64,000 nucleotides of DNA. It comes from Arion vulgaris (Eukaryota; Mollusca; Gastropoda; Stylommatophora; Arionidae). Below the pieces are notes generated by a model, which was given only the letters and a program-made list of their open reading frames with translations, was not told where the DNA came from and did not search any database. Both the position numbers and the translations under genes were made by a program. Position 1 is the stretch's first letter. Every line of letters begins with the position of its first letter. Of the stretch, positions 21,101-36,100 are shown in pieces. Where the stretch lies: positions 9,738,994 through 9,802,993 of the forward strand of contig CM036755.1 in NCBI GenBank assembly GCA_020796225.1, read 5' to 3'.

Positions 21101-24100
21101 CAGACACAGAAAGGTAGACAGTAAACAGACACAGAAAGGTAAACAGACACAGAAAGGTAGACAATAAACAGACACAGGAAGGTAGACAATAAACAGACAC
21201 AGAAAGGTAGACAGTAAACAGACACAGGAAGGTAGACAATAAACAGACACAGAAAGGTAGACAGTAAACAGACAACACAGAAAGGTAGACAGTAAACAGG
21301 CACAGAAAGGTAGACAGTAAACAGGCACAGAAAGGTAGACAGTAAACAGACACAGGAAGGTAGACAATAAACAGACACAGAAAGGTAGACAGTAAACAGA
21401 CACAGGAAGGTAGACAATAAACAGACACAGAAAGGTAGACAGTAAACAGACAACACAGAAAGGTAGACAGTAAACAGGCACAGAAAGGTAGACAGTAAAC
21501 AGGCACAGAAAGGTAGACAGTAAACAGGCACAGAAAGGTAGACAGTAAACAGACAACACAGAAAGGTAGACAGTAAACAGGCACAGAAAGGTAGACAGTA
21601 AACAGACAACACAGAAAGGTAGACAGTAAACAGGCACAGAAAGGTAGACAGTAAACAGACACAGAAAGGTAGACATTAATTTGCATGCATCAAACACAAG
21701 TTAAGGAACGAAATGATTTCTTATGCAGAAAGATATATATATATATATATAGCCCTGGCAACACACATGTGGTATATTTGCTTAAAAACTTTGAAGCATA
21801 ATTATCATTCATTATCTTGTCCTGAGCAGAACTTTGTTTCCCATTAGGGTACTATTAGGGTACCAATTCGAAGTACTATTAAGTTTCTTTGAAATTTATC
21901 TCTCTCTCATAGACTAGATGTCATGTTTCTGCAGCCGTCATGCTCAAAATTCAGTGGTACTATTCTTTGCTTTCCTTACGGTCCCCTGCTCCACACAGGA
22001 GTTCTGTGCCATGATGTTAAGCTATCTCTCTTCCATGTATCTTACTGGTTCACTAAATGTATCAAAGTGTTTTCTTCTAATATCATCCCTCATCATCAAG
22101 TAGCTTTTCCCTTCCGGAGCTTGGCTCCCATGACAGCAGTCCTGAAAAACTCTGTTTTGTACAAGTTGACCGGCGTCAGCAGCAGTCATTCTCATATTGT
22201 CAATGACATCTTGCACCCATCGTCTTCTAGGGCATCGTCTTCTAGAGCATCGTCTTCTAGGACATCATCTTCTAGGGCATCATCTTCTAGGCATCGTCTC
22301 ATGGGCATCATCTTCTAGGACATCATCTTCTAGGGCATCGTCTTCTAGGGCATCGTCTTCTAGGGCATCGTCTTCTAGGGCATCATCTTCTAGGGCATCG
22401 TCTTCTAGGGCATCATCTTCTAGGGCATCATCTTCTATATCATGCATCCATCGTCTTCTAGGGCATCGTCTTCTAGGGCATCATCTTCTAGGGCATCATC
22501 TTCTAGGACATCATCTTCTAGGACATCATCTTCTAGGACATCATCTTCTAGGGCATCATCTTCTAGGGCATCATCTTCTATATCATGCATCCATCGTCTT
22601 CTAGGGCATCATCTTCTATATCATGCATCCATCGTCTTCTAGGGCATCATCTTCTAGGGCATCGTCTCATAGGGCATCATCTTCTAGGACATCATCTTCT
22701 AGGGCATCGTCTTCTAGGGCATCGTCTTCTAGGGCATCGTCTTCTAGGGCATCATCTTCTAGGGCATCGTCTTCTAGGGCATCATCTTCTAGGGCATCAT
22801 CTTCTATATCATGCATCCATCGTCTTCTAGGGCATCGTCTTCTAGGGCATCATCTTCTAGGGCATCATCTTCTAGGGCATCATCTTCTAGGACATCATCT
22901 TCTAGGACATCATCTTCTAGGGCATCATCTTCTAGGGCATCATCTTCTATATCATGCATCCATCGTCTTCTAGGGCATCATCTTCTATATCATGCATCCA
23001 TCGTCTTCTAGGGCATCGTCTTCTAGGGCATCGTCTTCTAGGGCATCATCTTCTAGGGCATCGTCTCATAGGGCATCATCTTCTAGGACATCATCTTCTA
23101 GGGCATCGTCTTCTAGGGCATCGTCTTCTAGGGCATCGTCTTCTAGGGCATCGTCTCCTAGGGCATCATCTTCTAGGACATCATCTTCTAGGGCATCATC
23201 TTCTATATCATGCATCCATCGTCTTCTAGGGCATCGTCTTCTAGGGCATCGTCTTCTAGGGCATCATCTTCTAGGGCATCATCTTCTATATCATGCATCC
23301 ATCGTCTTCTAGGGCATCATCTTCTAGGGCATCATCTTCTATATCATGCATCCATCGTCTTCTAGGGCATCATCTCCTAGGGCATCGTCTTCTAGGGCAT
23401 CATCTTCTAGGGCATCGTCTTCTATATCATGCCTAAATAAGTTTAATTGTTTCTTTCTGGTGCCTTTTAAAATCAATCTGTTCTGGCCTGCTTTCTTGAT
23501 AACGTTATCATTTATCATCTTCTCTACCCATGATATTCTCATCATTCTTCTATAAAAGCACTTGTCTGTTTTTTCCTTTATTTTCTCTAATCCTGTTTTG
23601 CCTTAGAGCGCCAGGATAAGAAGAGATTTCCAGAACGAGCCCTTATGTGCGCTTCATAAATAGTGTTTTTCGTCGCCTTTGTTATCTTTGAGGTCCACCT
23701 TTTGCATGACTGGCCATTTGCTGTGTATCCATTATATCCGAGCAACATTGCTCTTTGAGGTGTACTGTCTGTTGGTAATCTGCTTATGTGGCCGAACCAT
23801 TTAATTTCTTGTTTCTTGATGAAGTCTAGTACTGATGTTGTACCCACATTTTTCCTTATGTCTTCATTTCTCAAACCGGTCTCTTCTTGTTACCCCAGCA
23901 TTCTGCATAGACACTTCATCTCTGTCATGACTAGTTTTACTCACTTGCTTATAAATGTTCATACATTTGAAAACTACATTTAATTATTAACTTTTGCAGG
24001 AGAGCCGCAGTAGCGCAGTTGTTAGTAAATTCGCTTCTTAAATCCTTTAGCTGCAAATGACGTATATATACGTTTTCCCCATTTACTTCTAAAGACGCAT

Positions 24101-27100
24101 TAACATGTCTGTTATTATCTCTCTCTTCTTTGGGCTAAAGACGTATTAACACGTTATACATTACTACTGTCACTGCTATAGGCGTACATTCACGTTTGTG
24201 ACATAGAAACAGAGTAGCTATTTTAGCTCAGCCTTCAGAAAGTATGTGGCAGTGAAAGAGTTAAGCTAGTGTTCCGTGTGCAATTCCATAGTGGGCGTGA
24301 AACATGTTTCCTACTTTAACAGCTCTCAGGTCGACATCAACCTCAATTTATGTACCAGGAAAAGCACTGGGAAGTAAAGGTGACCTGCGTGATGTTGACC
24401 ACGTCACTAATCGTGTGCCGACGATCTTTATCTCCCTTGTTTCCCATGTATCATGCCTTCCAGAAGAATAATCTTTTCCAAGGAATCATATCATTTTATA
24501 TGTCTATACCAGCGTTGGTGGCGCCTGTGGCTTAGGAGATAGTGACTCGGTCTATTAACCCCAACGTTCTGAGTTCGAATCACGCTGCGGACAGTTTGGT
24601 TGGAAATTGTTTCTCGTGGATTTTTACAAAAGGACAATGGCACCACCCGTTCAGAAAGTAATGGCAAACTACTGAACGTAATGATGCCTAGAAAAATAAC
24701 AAACAGCGTTAAAAGCTAGGATGATTCACAAAGTCCTGTAAAGGATATGCAATTAACTTTATACCAGCGTTTCCAAAACTGGGGTCCGCAGACCCTCGGG
24801 GTCCACGAGTTACTCACATGGGGATCCTCAGGCGCTTGAAGAAATATTATTATCTCCATATTACCCTATATGCCTTGAGGTACGAAAAAGGGTTCAATAT
24901 TTTTTTTTTACCTTTCATTCCAGGAGTAAACACTAGCTACTACCCACAAAGCAATCAAGTTGGACGCTCCCCATCACCACCGACTATAATATCTCTCATG
25001 AATTCCTCGTCGAGTCAGCAGTTACCTCCAGCATGCGGGGCCAGGCAGCTAAGCAAACTGAAAAGATTTCTCACAACTCTCCAACAGTTTGGTTCTGATA
25101 TTTCACAAGATATCGGAGAACGTGTGAGAACATTGGTTCTTGGTCTTGTGGTAAGTCTATGATTTGACAAATCTTCTTGGTCATCTGTTGAGTAGATAAT
25201 TTTGTATATGTTCTTTAGTCTTAAGTTGAGTAGAAGATTTGGTATATGTTCTTTAGTCTTAAGTTGAGTAGATAATTTGATATATGTTCTTTAGTCTTAA
25301 GTTGAGTAGATAATTTGGTATATGTTCTTTAGTCTTAAGTTGAGTAGATAATTTGGTATATGTTCTTTAGTCTTAAGTTGAGTAGATAATTTGGTATATG
25401 TTCTTTAGTCTTAAGTTGAGTAGATAATTTGGTATATGTTCTTTAGTCTTAAGTTGAGTAGATAATTTGGTATATGTTCTTTAGTCTTAAGTTGAGTAGA
25501 TAATTTGGTATATGTTCTTTAGTCTTAAGTTGAGTAGATAATTTGGTATATGTTCTTTAGTCTTAAGTTGAGTAGATAATTTGGTATATGTTCTTAGTCT
25601 TAAGTTGAGTAGATAATTTGGTATATGTTCTTTAGACTTAAGTTGAGTAGAAGATTTGATATATGTTCTTTAGTCTTAAGTTGAGTAGATAATTTGGTAT
25701 ATGTTCTTAGTCTTAAGTTGAGTAGATAATTTGGTATATGTTCTTTAGTCTTAAGTTGAGTAGATAATTTGGTATATGTTCTTAGTCTTAAGTTGAGTAG
25801 ATAATTTGGTATATGTTCTTTAGTCTTAAGTTGAGTAGAAGATTTGATATATGTTCTTTAGTCTTAAGTTGAGTAGATAATTTGGTATATGTTCTTAGTC
25901 TTAAGTTTAGTAGAAGATTTGATATATGTTCTTTAGTCTTAAGTTGAGTAGATAATTTGGTATATGTTCTTTAGTCTTAAGTTGAGTAGATAATTTGATA
26001 TATGTTCTTTAGTCTTAAGTTGAGTAGATAATTTGATATATGTTCTTTAGTCTTAAGTTGAGTAGAAGATTTGATATATGTTCTTTAGTCTTAAGTTGAG
26101 TAGATAATTTGGTATATGTTCTTAGTCTTAAGTTGAGTAGAAGATTTGATATATGTTCTTTAGTCTTAAGTTGAGTAGATAATTTGGTATATGTTCTTTA
26201 GTCTTAAGTTGAGTAGAAGATTTGGTATATGTTCTTAGTCTTAAGTTGAGTAGAAGATTTGATATATGTTCTTTAGTCTTAAGTTGAGTAGATAATTTGG
26301 TATATGTTCTTTAGTCTTAAGTTGAGTAGAAGATTTGATATATGTTCTTCTTCTTTCGTTCACCCACTATGAATTCAGGCGTAGTCAGGGTGCTTGGCAC
26401 TTCTGACTGATTTTGCGTAAAGGCATGCTTTCCTTATTATCAGTGTCCCCTGCCATACAGGTATTCTTCTTTCTTCTTCGATCGTTCTAGGCCTTGTTTT
26501 AATCATTCGCATTGTGATATATAAACAGCCAAACGTCCGAACGTAATGTACGTGCACCAGCCTTCAGCACCTATTGGAGCCCAGTTGCTTATCCTTCGGT
26601 GGGGTGTTCGTTTTCAGCCAGCTTTGATTTACTAGGGTGAGCTTTCCCTAGGGTACGATCAGCTTTGCCGTATTTTTGGGCTTTGTGATCTTCGCCGGGA
26701 CAGTGAGTTACGCTGTTTATGCCCGTTCTGACTGAGAAATATTTCTCGGGGCTTGTAAGCTTATCCTCGGACGGCGTCTTACTCGTATAAGACACCGTGT
26801 AAAGTATCGGCCTTCGCCAATGTTCAGACCCGAACTTCCTGTTTGATCCGTACATTGTCGGCCTTGCTTTACCGTACATTTTTAGTTTGATCCGGAGAAG
26901 GAACATTTTCAGCCTTTTCTAGACGCGTATCGGTACGTGGCAATTTGCAATTAACCTCGAAAGCACTGGCATGGGGCCGAGTACAAACAATGTAGAGGTT
27001 CGTTTCAGTCGGCACTATCAGCGTAACTGAGGGTTTTGCGCTCGCCGCCATCACCCGCCCCAGTTATTCCGGGGATGTTAGTTACGACTGCAATCGAACC

Positions 27101-30100
27101 TTGCCCAGTTGCCCCAAGGCTGGCAGTTCCGTTAGGCGTCACCAACCTCAGTTCTTCCGGGGATGTTAATTTTAATCGCACAGTACCTTGCACGGTTTTC
27201 CCAGGGCGGTAGTTTCGTTATGCACTAAACGCAACTTGTTCTTTTGCGCTCGACAAACCTTGCCCAGTACATGTATCTGCACCAGGCTACCAATGCGGGT
27301 CAGCTGCAATCTTCTCTCGCACCAACACGAGGGTAGACTTTCATTCGTTACGGTCCTGTCTTATTTATTCTTGCCGACGGGCTGGCATTTTTGCCCCTCC
27401 TCAGGGCTTCGAGCTTCGCCCCACGTGGGCATACGTTTGGTCACTGGATGCACCTCTCATCCATGTCTGAGACGTTTCGTTGCTGTTTCTTTGCGTTCAG
27501 GGACTTGGGCAATATCTTGTTGGAAATCGGTCAGGAGATTTGTGCATTTTATTTGTATGTATCTTTATCGTATTTCCGTCATTGCACTGCTACCACTACC
27601 AGTAGTTTCCTCTCCCCGAGATCCCTGCCCCTCTTAGCCAGACCAGAACCAGAGTCTGTTTCCAGGGTCCCCGCGTGGAGGTTAGGGCAGGGTCTTGTTA
27701 GCCGCCCTCGCTAACCTGGCTCATATTACCACTATGACCTCATGAGCCTTTTGACCCCATACAGGTATTCCTTCTTCGACTTCAGAGGTGATTTGATATA
27801 TGTTGTTGGTCTTATGTTGAGTCGATACTTGTGGCCCTATGAACGTATAATGGTAGAAGAAGTATATAAATATTTTTCATACAATCAGGTATTTTGTGTA
27901 ATATAATGTTTGTCCACCTTTTTTTTCTTTTACCATCGGCATATGATGAAGAATGTGGTCAGTGTTGAAGGATATGATGAAGAATGTGGTCAGTGTTGAA
28001 GGATATGATGAAGAATGTGGTCAGTGTTGAAGAAACCTTGAATGTGATATGATGAAGAATGTGGTCAGTGTTGAAGAAACCTTGAATCTGATATGATGAA
28101 GAATGTGGTCAGTGTTGAAGGATATGATGAAGAATGTGGTCAATGTTGAAGGATATGATGAAGAATGTGGTCAATGTTGAAGAATATGATGAAGAATGTG
28201 GTCAGTGTTGAAGAATATGATGAAGAATGTGGTCAGTGTTGAAGAAACCTTGAATGTGATATGATGAAGAATGTGGTCAGTGTTGAAGGATATGATGAAG
28301 AATGTGGTCAGTGTTGAAGGATATTATGAAGAATGTGGTCAGCGTTGAAGGATATGATGAAGAATGTGGTCAGTGTTGAAGAAACCTTGAATGTGATATG
28401 ATGAAGAATGTGGTCAGTGTTGAAGGATATGATGAAGAATGTGGTCAGTGTTGAAGGATATGATGAAGAATGTGGTCAATGTTGAAGGATATGATGAAGA
28501 ATGTGGTCAGTGTTGAAGGATATGATGAAGAATGTGGTCAATGTTGAAGGATATGATGAAGAATGTGGTCAGTGTTGAAGGATATGATGAAGAATGTGGT
28601 CAGTGTTGAAGGATATGATGAAGAATGTGGTCAGTGTTGAAGGATATGATGAAGAATGTGGTCAGTGTTGAAGAAACCTTGAATGTGATATGATGAAGAA
28701 TGTGGTCAGTGTTGACGGATATGATGAAGAATGTGGTCAGTGTTGAAGGATATGATGAAGAATGTGGTCAGTGTTGAAGGATATTATGAAGAATGTGGTC
28801 AGTGTTGAAGGATATGATGAAGAATGTGGTCAGTGTTGAAGAAACCTTGAATGTGATATGATGAAGAATGTGGTCAGTGTTGAAGGATATGATGAAGAAT
28901 GTGGTCAGTGTTGAAGAAACCTTGAATGTGATATGATGAAGAATGTGTTCAGTGTTGAAGGATATGATGAAGAATGTGGTCAGTGTTGAAGGATATGATG
29001 AAGAATGTGGTCAGTGTTGAAGGATATGATGAAGAATGTGGTCAGTGTTGAAGAATATGATGAAGAATGTGGTCAGTGTTGAAGAAACCTTGAATGTGAT
29101 ATGATGAAGAATGTGGTCAGTGTTGAAGGATATGATGAAGAATGTGGTCAATGTTGAAGGATATGATGAAGAATGTGGTCAGTGTTGAAGCAACCTTGAA
29201 TGTGATATGATGAAGAATGTGGTCAGTGTTGAAGAAACCTTGAATGTGATATGATGAAGAATGTGGTCAGTGTTGAAGGATATGATGAAGAATGTGGTCA
29301 ATGTTGAAGGATATGATGAAGAATGTGGTCAATGTTGAAGGATATGATGAAGAATGTGGTCAGTGTTGAAGAAACCTTGAATGTGATATGATGAAGAATG
29401 TGGTCAGTGTTGAAGGATATGATGAAGAATGTGGTCAGTGTTGAAGAATATGATGAAGAATGTGGTCAGTGTTGAAGAAACCTTGAATGTGATATGATGA
29501 AGAATGTGGTCAGTGTTGAAGGATATGATGAAGAATGTGGTCAGTGTTGAAGGATATGATGAAGAATGTGGTCAATGTTGAAGGATATGATGAAGAATGT
29601 GGTCAATGTTGAAGGATATGATGAAGAATGTGGTCAATGTTGAAGAAACCTTGAATGTGATATGATGAAGAATGTGGTCAATGTTGAAAGATATGATGAA
29701 GAATGTGGTCAGTGTTGAAGGATATGATGAAGAATGTGGTCAATGTTGAAGGATATGATGAAGAATGTGTCAATGTTGAAGGATATGATGAAGAATGTGG
29801 TCAATGTTGAAGGATATGATGAAGAATGTGGTCAATGTTGAAGGATATGATGAAGAATGTGGTCAATGTTGAAGGATATGATGAAGAATGTGGTCAATGT
29901 TGAAGGATATGATGAAGAATGTGGTCAATGTTGAAGGATATGATGAAGAATGTGGTCAGTGTTGAAGAAACCTTGAATGTGATATGATGAAGAATGTGGT
30001 CAGTGTTGAAGGATATGATGAAGAATGTGGTCAGTGTTGAAGAATATGATGAAGAATGTGGTCAGTGTTGAAGAAACCTTGAATGTGATATGATGAAGAA

Positions 30101-33100
30101 TGTGGTCAGTGTTGAAGAAACCTTGAATGTGATATGATGAAGAATGTGGTCAGTGTTGAAGAATATGATGAAGAATGTGGTCAGTGTTGAAGGATATGAT
30201 GAAGAATGTGGTCAATGTTGAAGAAACCTTGAATGTGATATGATGAAGAATGTGGTCAGTGTTGAAGAATATGATGAAGAATGTGGTCAGTGTTGAAGGA
30301 TATGATGAAGAATGTGTTCAGTGTTGAAGAAACCTTGAATGTGATATGATGAAGAATGGTCAGTGTTGAAGAAACCATGAATGTGATATGATGAAGAATG
30401 TGGTCAGTGTTGAAGAATATGATGAAGAATGTGGTCAGTGTTGAAGGATATGATGAAGAATGTGGTCAATGTTGAAGAAACCTTGAATGTGATATGATGA
30501 AGAATGTGGTCAATGTTGAAGAAACCTTGAATGTGATATGATGAAGAATGTGGTCAGTGTTGAAGAAACCTTGAATGTGATATGATGAAGAATGTGGTCA
30601 GTGTTGAAGGATATGATGAAGAATGTGGTCAATGTTGAAGGATATGATGAAGAATGTGGTCAGTGTTGAAGGATATGATGAAGAATGTGGTCAGTGTTGA
30701 AGGATATGATGAAGAATGTGGTCAATGTTGAAGGATATGATGAAGAATGTGGTCAATGTTGAAGGATATGATGAAGAATGTGGTCAGTGTTGAAGGATAT
30801 GATGAAGAATGTGGTCAATGTTGAAGGATATGATGAAGAATGTGGTCAATGTTGAAGGATATGATGAAGAATGTGGTCAGTGTTGAAGGATATGATGAAG
30901 AATGTGGTCAATGTTGAAGGATATGATGAAGAATGTGGTCAGTGTTGAAGGATATGATGAAGAATGTGGTCAGTGTTGAAGGATATGATGAAGAATGTGG
31001 TCAGTGTTGAAGGATATGATGAAGAATGTGGTCAATGTTGAAGAAACCTTGAATGTGATATGATGAAGAATGTGGTCAGTGTTGAAGAAACCTTGAATGT
31101 GATATGATGAATAATGTGGTCAGTGTTGAAGGATATGATGAAGAATGTGGTCAGTGTTGAAGGATATGATGAAGAATGTGGTCAGGGTTGAAGGATATGA
31201 TGAAGAATGTGGTGAGTGTTGAAGAAACCATGAATGTGATATGATGAAGAATGTGGTCAGTGTTGAAGGATATGATGAAGAATGTGGTCAGTGTTGAAGG
31301 ATATGATGAAGAATGTGGTCAATGTTGAAGGATATGATGAAGAATGTGGTCAGTGTTGAAGGATATGATGAAGAATGTGGTCAGTGTTGAAGGATATGAT
31401 GAAGAATGTGAGTAGTTGAAGAAACCTTGAATGTGATATGATGAAGAATGTGGTCAGTGTTGAAGGATATGATGGAGAATGTGGTCAGTGTTGAAGGATA
31501 TGATGAAGAATGTGGTCAGTGTTGAAGAAACCATGAATGTGATATGATGAAGAATGTGGTCAGTGTTGAAGGATATGATGAAGAATGTGGTCAGTGTTGA
31601 AGGATATGATGAAGAATGTGGTCAATGTTGAAGGATATGATGAAGAATGTGGTCAATGTTGAAGGATATGATGAAGAATGTGGTCAATGTTGAAGGATAT
31701 GATGAAGAATGTGGTCAGTGTTGAAGGATATGATGAAGAATGTGGTCAGTGTTGAAGGATATGATGAAGAATGTGGTCAGTGTTGAAGGATATGATGAAG
31801 AATGTGGTCAATGTTGAAGGATATGATGAAGAATGTGGTCAATGTTGAAGGATATGATGAAGAATGTGGTCAGTGTTGAAGGATATGATGAAGAATGTGG
31901 TCAGTGTTGAAGGATATGATGAAGAATGTGGTCAGTGTTGAAGGATATGATGAAGAATGTGGTCAATGTTGAAGGATATGATGAAGAATGTGTCAATGTT
32001 GAAGGATATGATGAAGAATGTGGTCAATGTTGAAGGATATGATGAAGAATGTGGTCAGTGTTGAAGGATATGATGAAGAATGTGGTCAGTGTTGAAGAAA
32101 CCATGAATGTGATATGATGAAGAATGTGGTCAGTGTTGAAGGATATGATGAAGAATTTGGTCAGTGTTGAAGGATATGATGAAGAATGTGGTCAATGTTG
32201 AAGGATATGATGAAGAATGTGGTCAATGTTGAAGGATATGATGAAGAATGTGGTCAGTGTTGAAGGATATGATGAAGAATGTGGTCAGTGTTGAAGGATA
32301 TGATGAAGAATGTGGTCAATGTTGAAGAAACCTTGAATGTGATATGATGAAGAATGTGGTCAGTGTTGAAGAAACCTTGAATGTGATATGATGAAGAATG
32401 TGGTCAGTGTTGAAGGATATGATGAAGAATGTGGTCAGTGTTGAAGGATATGATGAAGAATGTGGTCAGTGTTGAAGGATATGATGAAGAATGTGGTCAG
32501 TGTTGAAGGATATGATGAAGAATGTGGTCAGTGTTGAAGGATATGATGAAGAATGTGGTCAATGTTGAAGGATATGATGAAGAATGTGGTCAATGTTGAA
32601 GGATATGATGAAGAATGTGGTCAATGTTGAAGGATATGATGAAGAATGTGGTCAGTGTTGAAGGATATGATGAAGAATGTGGTCAGTGTTGAAGGATATG
32701 ATGAAGAATGTGGTCAATGTTGAAGGATATGATGAAGAATGTGGTCAATGTTGAAGGATATGATGAAGAATGTGTTCAGTGTTGAAGGATATGATGAAGA
32801 ATGTGGTCAATGTTGAAGGATATGATGAAGAATGTGGTCAATGTTGAAGGATATGATGAAGAATGTGGTCAATGTTGAAGGATATGATGAAGAATGTGGT
32901 CAGTGTTGAAGGATATGATGAAGAATGTGGTCAGTGTTGAAGAAACCATGAATGTGATATGATGAAGAATGTGGTCAGTGTTGAAGAAACCTTGAATGTG
33001 ATATGATGAAGAATGTGGTCAGTGTTGAAGGATATGATGAAGAATGTGGTCAGTGTTGAAGGATATTATGAAGAATGTGGTCAGTGTTGAAGAAACCTTG

Positions 33101-36100
33101 AATGTGATATGATGAAGAATGTGGTCAGTGTTGAAGGATATGATGAAGAATGTGGTCAGTGTTGAAGGATATGATGAAGAATGTGGTCAGTGTTGAAGGA
33201 TATGATGAAGAATGTGGTCAGTGTTGAAGGATATGATGAAGAATGTGGTCAGTGTTGAAGAAACCTTGAATGTGATATGATGAAGAATGTGGTCAGTGTT
33301 GAAGAAACCTTGAATGTGATATGATGAAGAATGTGGTCAATGTTGAAGGATATGATGAAGAATGTGGTCAGTGTTGAAGGATATTATGAAGAATGTGGTC
33401 AATGTTGAAGGATATGATGAAGAATGTGGTCAGTGTTGAAGAAACCTTGAATGTGATATGATGAAGAATGTGGTCAATGTTGAAGGATATGATGAAGAAT
33501 GTGGTCAGTGTTGAAGGATATTATGAAGAATGTGGTCAATGTTGAAGGATATGATGAAGAATGTGGTCAGTGTTGAAGAAACCATGAATGTGATATGATG
33601 AAGAATGTGGTCAATGTTGAAGGATATGATGAAGAATGTGGTCAGTGTTGAAGAAACCTTGAATGTGATATGATGAAGAATGTGGTCAATGTTGAAGGAT
33701 ATGATGAAGAATGTGGTCAGTGTTGAAGAAACCTTGAATGTGATATGATGAAGAATGTGGTCAGTGTTGAAGGATATGATGAAGAATGTGGTCAGTGTTG
33801 AAGGATATTATGAAGAATGTGGTCAGTGTTGAAGAAACCTTGAATGTGATATGATGAAGAATGTGGTCAGTGTTGAAGGATATGATGAAGAATGTGGTCA
33901 GTGTTGAAGGATATGATGAAGAATGTGGTCAGTGTTGAAGAAACCTTGAATGTGATATGATGAAGAATGTGGTCAATGTTGAAGGATATGATGAAGAATG
34001 TGGTCAGTGTTGAAGGATATTATGAAGAATGTGGTCAATGTTGAAGGATATGATGAAGAATGTGGTCAGTGTTGAAGGATATGATGAAGAATGTGGTCAA
34101 TGTTGAAGGATATGATGAAGAATGTGGTCAATGTTGAAGGATATGATGAAGAATGTGGTCAGTGTTGAAGGATATGATGAAGGATGTGGTCAGTGTTGAA
34201 GGATATGATGAAGAATGTGGTCAGTGTTGAAGGATATGATGAAGAATGTGGTCAGTGTTGAAGGATATTATGAAGAATGTGGTCAGTGTTGAAGAAACCT
34301 TGAATGTGATATTGGAGGAGATGAGAGAACATCCTAGAGAGTAGAGGTTTTCAAGAGAGCTGTGATGAAATTGTATAGTGTCTGTTCCCGGGTGGATGAT
34401 GGAATTGGTTGTCCACTCTTGCCGTTAAGTGTAGGGTGTGAGCTTTAATTTGCGTTCCATTGCCAGATGAGTCGCCCTTATTGTGTTATATCCATGTTTA
34501 TGTAATGTGGTCTTGGTATTGTCTTTTCATCTTTTTTGGTCTTCCTTCGCTCTAGCACCTGGTCTCTTTTATTGTATGCTGTTATTGGTGGTTGGTTGTA
34601 TTCCATTCTCATTAAATGTACAAACTACTGCATTTGTTGTCTTTCGATGTATTTGGTGCATGAAGTTATGTCAACTCTGCTTCTGTTATCCTCGTTTCGT
34701 AGTCTGTCTTTCCTGGTGACTCCCACCGCCTTCCTCAAGAATTTCAATTCACACATGGTGAGCTTTCTGTGGTGTGTTGCTGTCAGAGACCAAGTTTGGC
34801 ACTGGTAACAAAGTGTTGGTAAGAAAATACTTTTATCATCTGTCTTTTCACTTCCATCTTGATCTTTGGGTATTGTAGTAATTGTGCCAGCTGGTAGGTC
34901 ACTGCATTTACTTTTGCATCTTTTCTTTATTATACCATTTGTTGTACTATCTCATCTTAATCCTTATTTTAACCACTAAGAAACCACCCATGTGTTGTTG
35001 GGTCTCACAAGGGGAGCAAAGAATAGTAACACTGCGAGGCGACTGAGGTAGGGACTTAAGGAATCTATCCTAGTAAATAAAAAGCGTCGCAGAAATCGGA
35101 TGTGCTAGCCTACTTGTAGGCGCATTACTGGCACAACATATTATCACTCTTAGGCTCGGATCACATACAAATAACAAAGAGTGTTTAACAAGTGGTTGAC
35201 ATGGAATGTTCAAAGAAAAAGAAGATTACAACCACTAACGAGCTAATTATATTTATAAATTATTACAGAATTATATATTTTTTCCCCATTCTGTTCGACA
35301 GAATTCCCATTTATCTATTGAGGAGTTTCATGCCAAACTTCAGCAGACGACTAATTTCCCTTTGAGACCATTTGTTATTCCATTTCTAAAGGTGAGAATG
35401 TTTTGTCTGTTTTTTATTTTGCCAATATTTCTTACATATTTTGTTACAATTATATTGTTTTTGTTTTATTACTACTATATTGTTTATTGTTACTATATTG
35501 TTTTATTACTACTATATTGTTTTACTGCTACTATATTGTTTATTACTACTATATTGTTTTATTACTACTATATTGTTTTACTGCTACTATATTGTTTATG
35601 TTTTATTGCTACAATATTGTTTATTACTACTATATTGTTTATTACTACTATATTATTTATTACTACTATATTGTTTATTACTACTATATTGTTTTATTAC
35701 TACTATATTGTTTTATTACTACTATATTATTTATTACTACTATATTATTTATTACTACTATATTATTTATTACTACTATATTGTTTATTACTACTATATT
35801 GTTTTATTACTACTATATTGTTTTATTACTACTATATTGTTTTATTACTACTATATTGTTTTACTGCTACTATATTGTTTTATTGCTACTATATTGTTTT
35901 ATTACTACTATATTGTTTTACTGCTACTATATTGTTTATGTTTTATTGCTACAATATTGTTTATTACTACTATATTGTTTATTACTACTATATTGTTTAT
36001 TGCTACTATATTGTTTTATTACTACTATATTGTTTTATTACTACTATATTATTTATTACTACTATATTGTTTTACTACTACTATATTGTTTTATTACTAC

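Noticed and set aside
20286..21697. Minus-strand ORFs of 246-466 aa ([15 protein letters not shown])
   Set aside because: 25-bp minisatellite read in several frames; no non-repeat domain.
22214..23435. CRISPR-like regular repeats
   Set aside because: Units are contiguous, without unique spacers, in a eukaryotic intron; an ordinary minisatellite.
27188..27714. 149- and 107-aa ORFs as a gene in the GC-rich block
   Set aside because: High GC lengthens chance ORFs; two frames overlap and no motif is visible.
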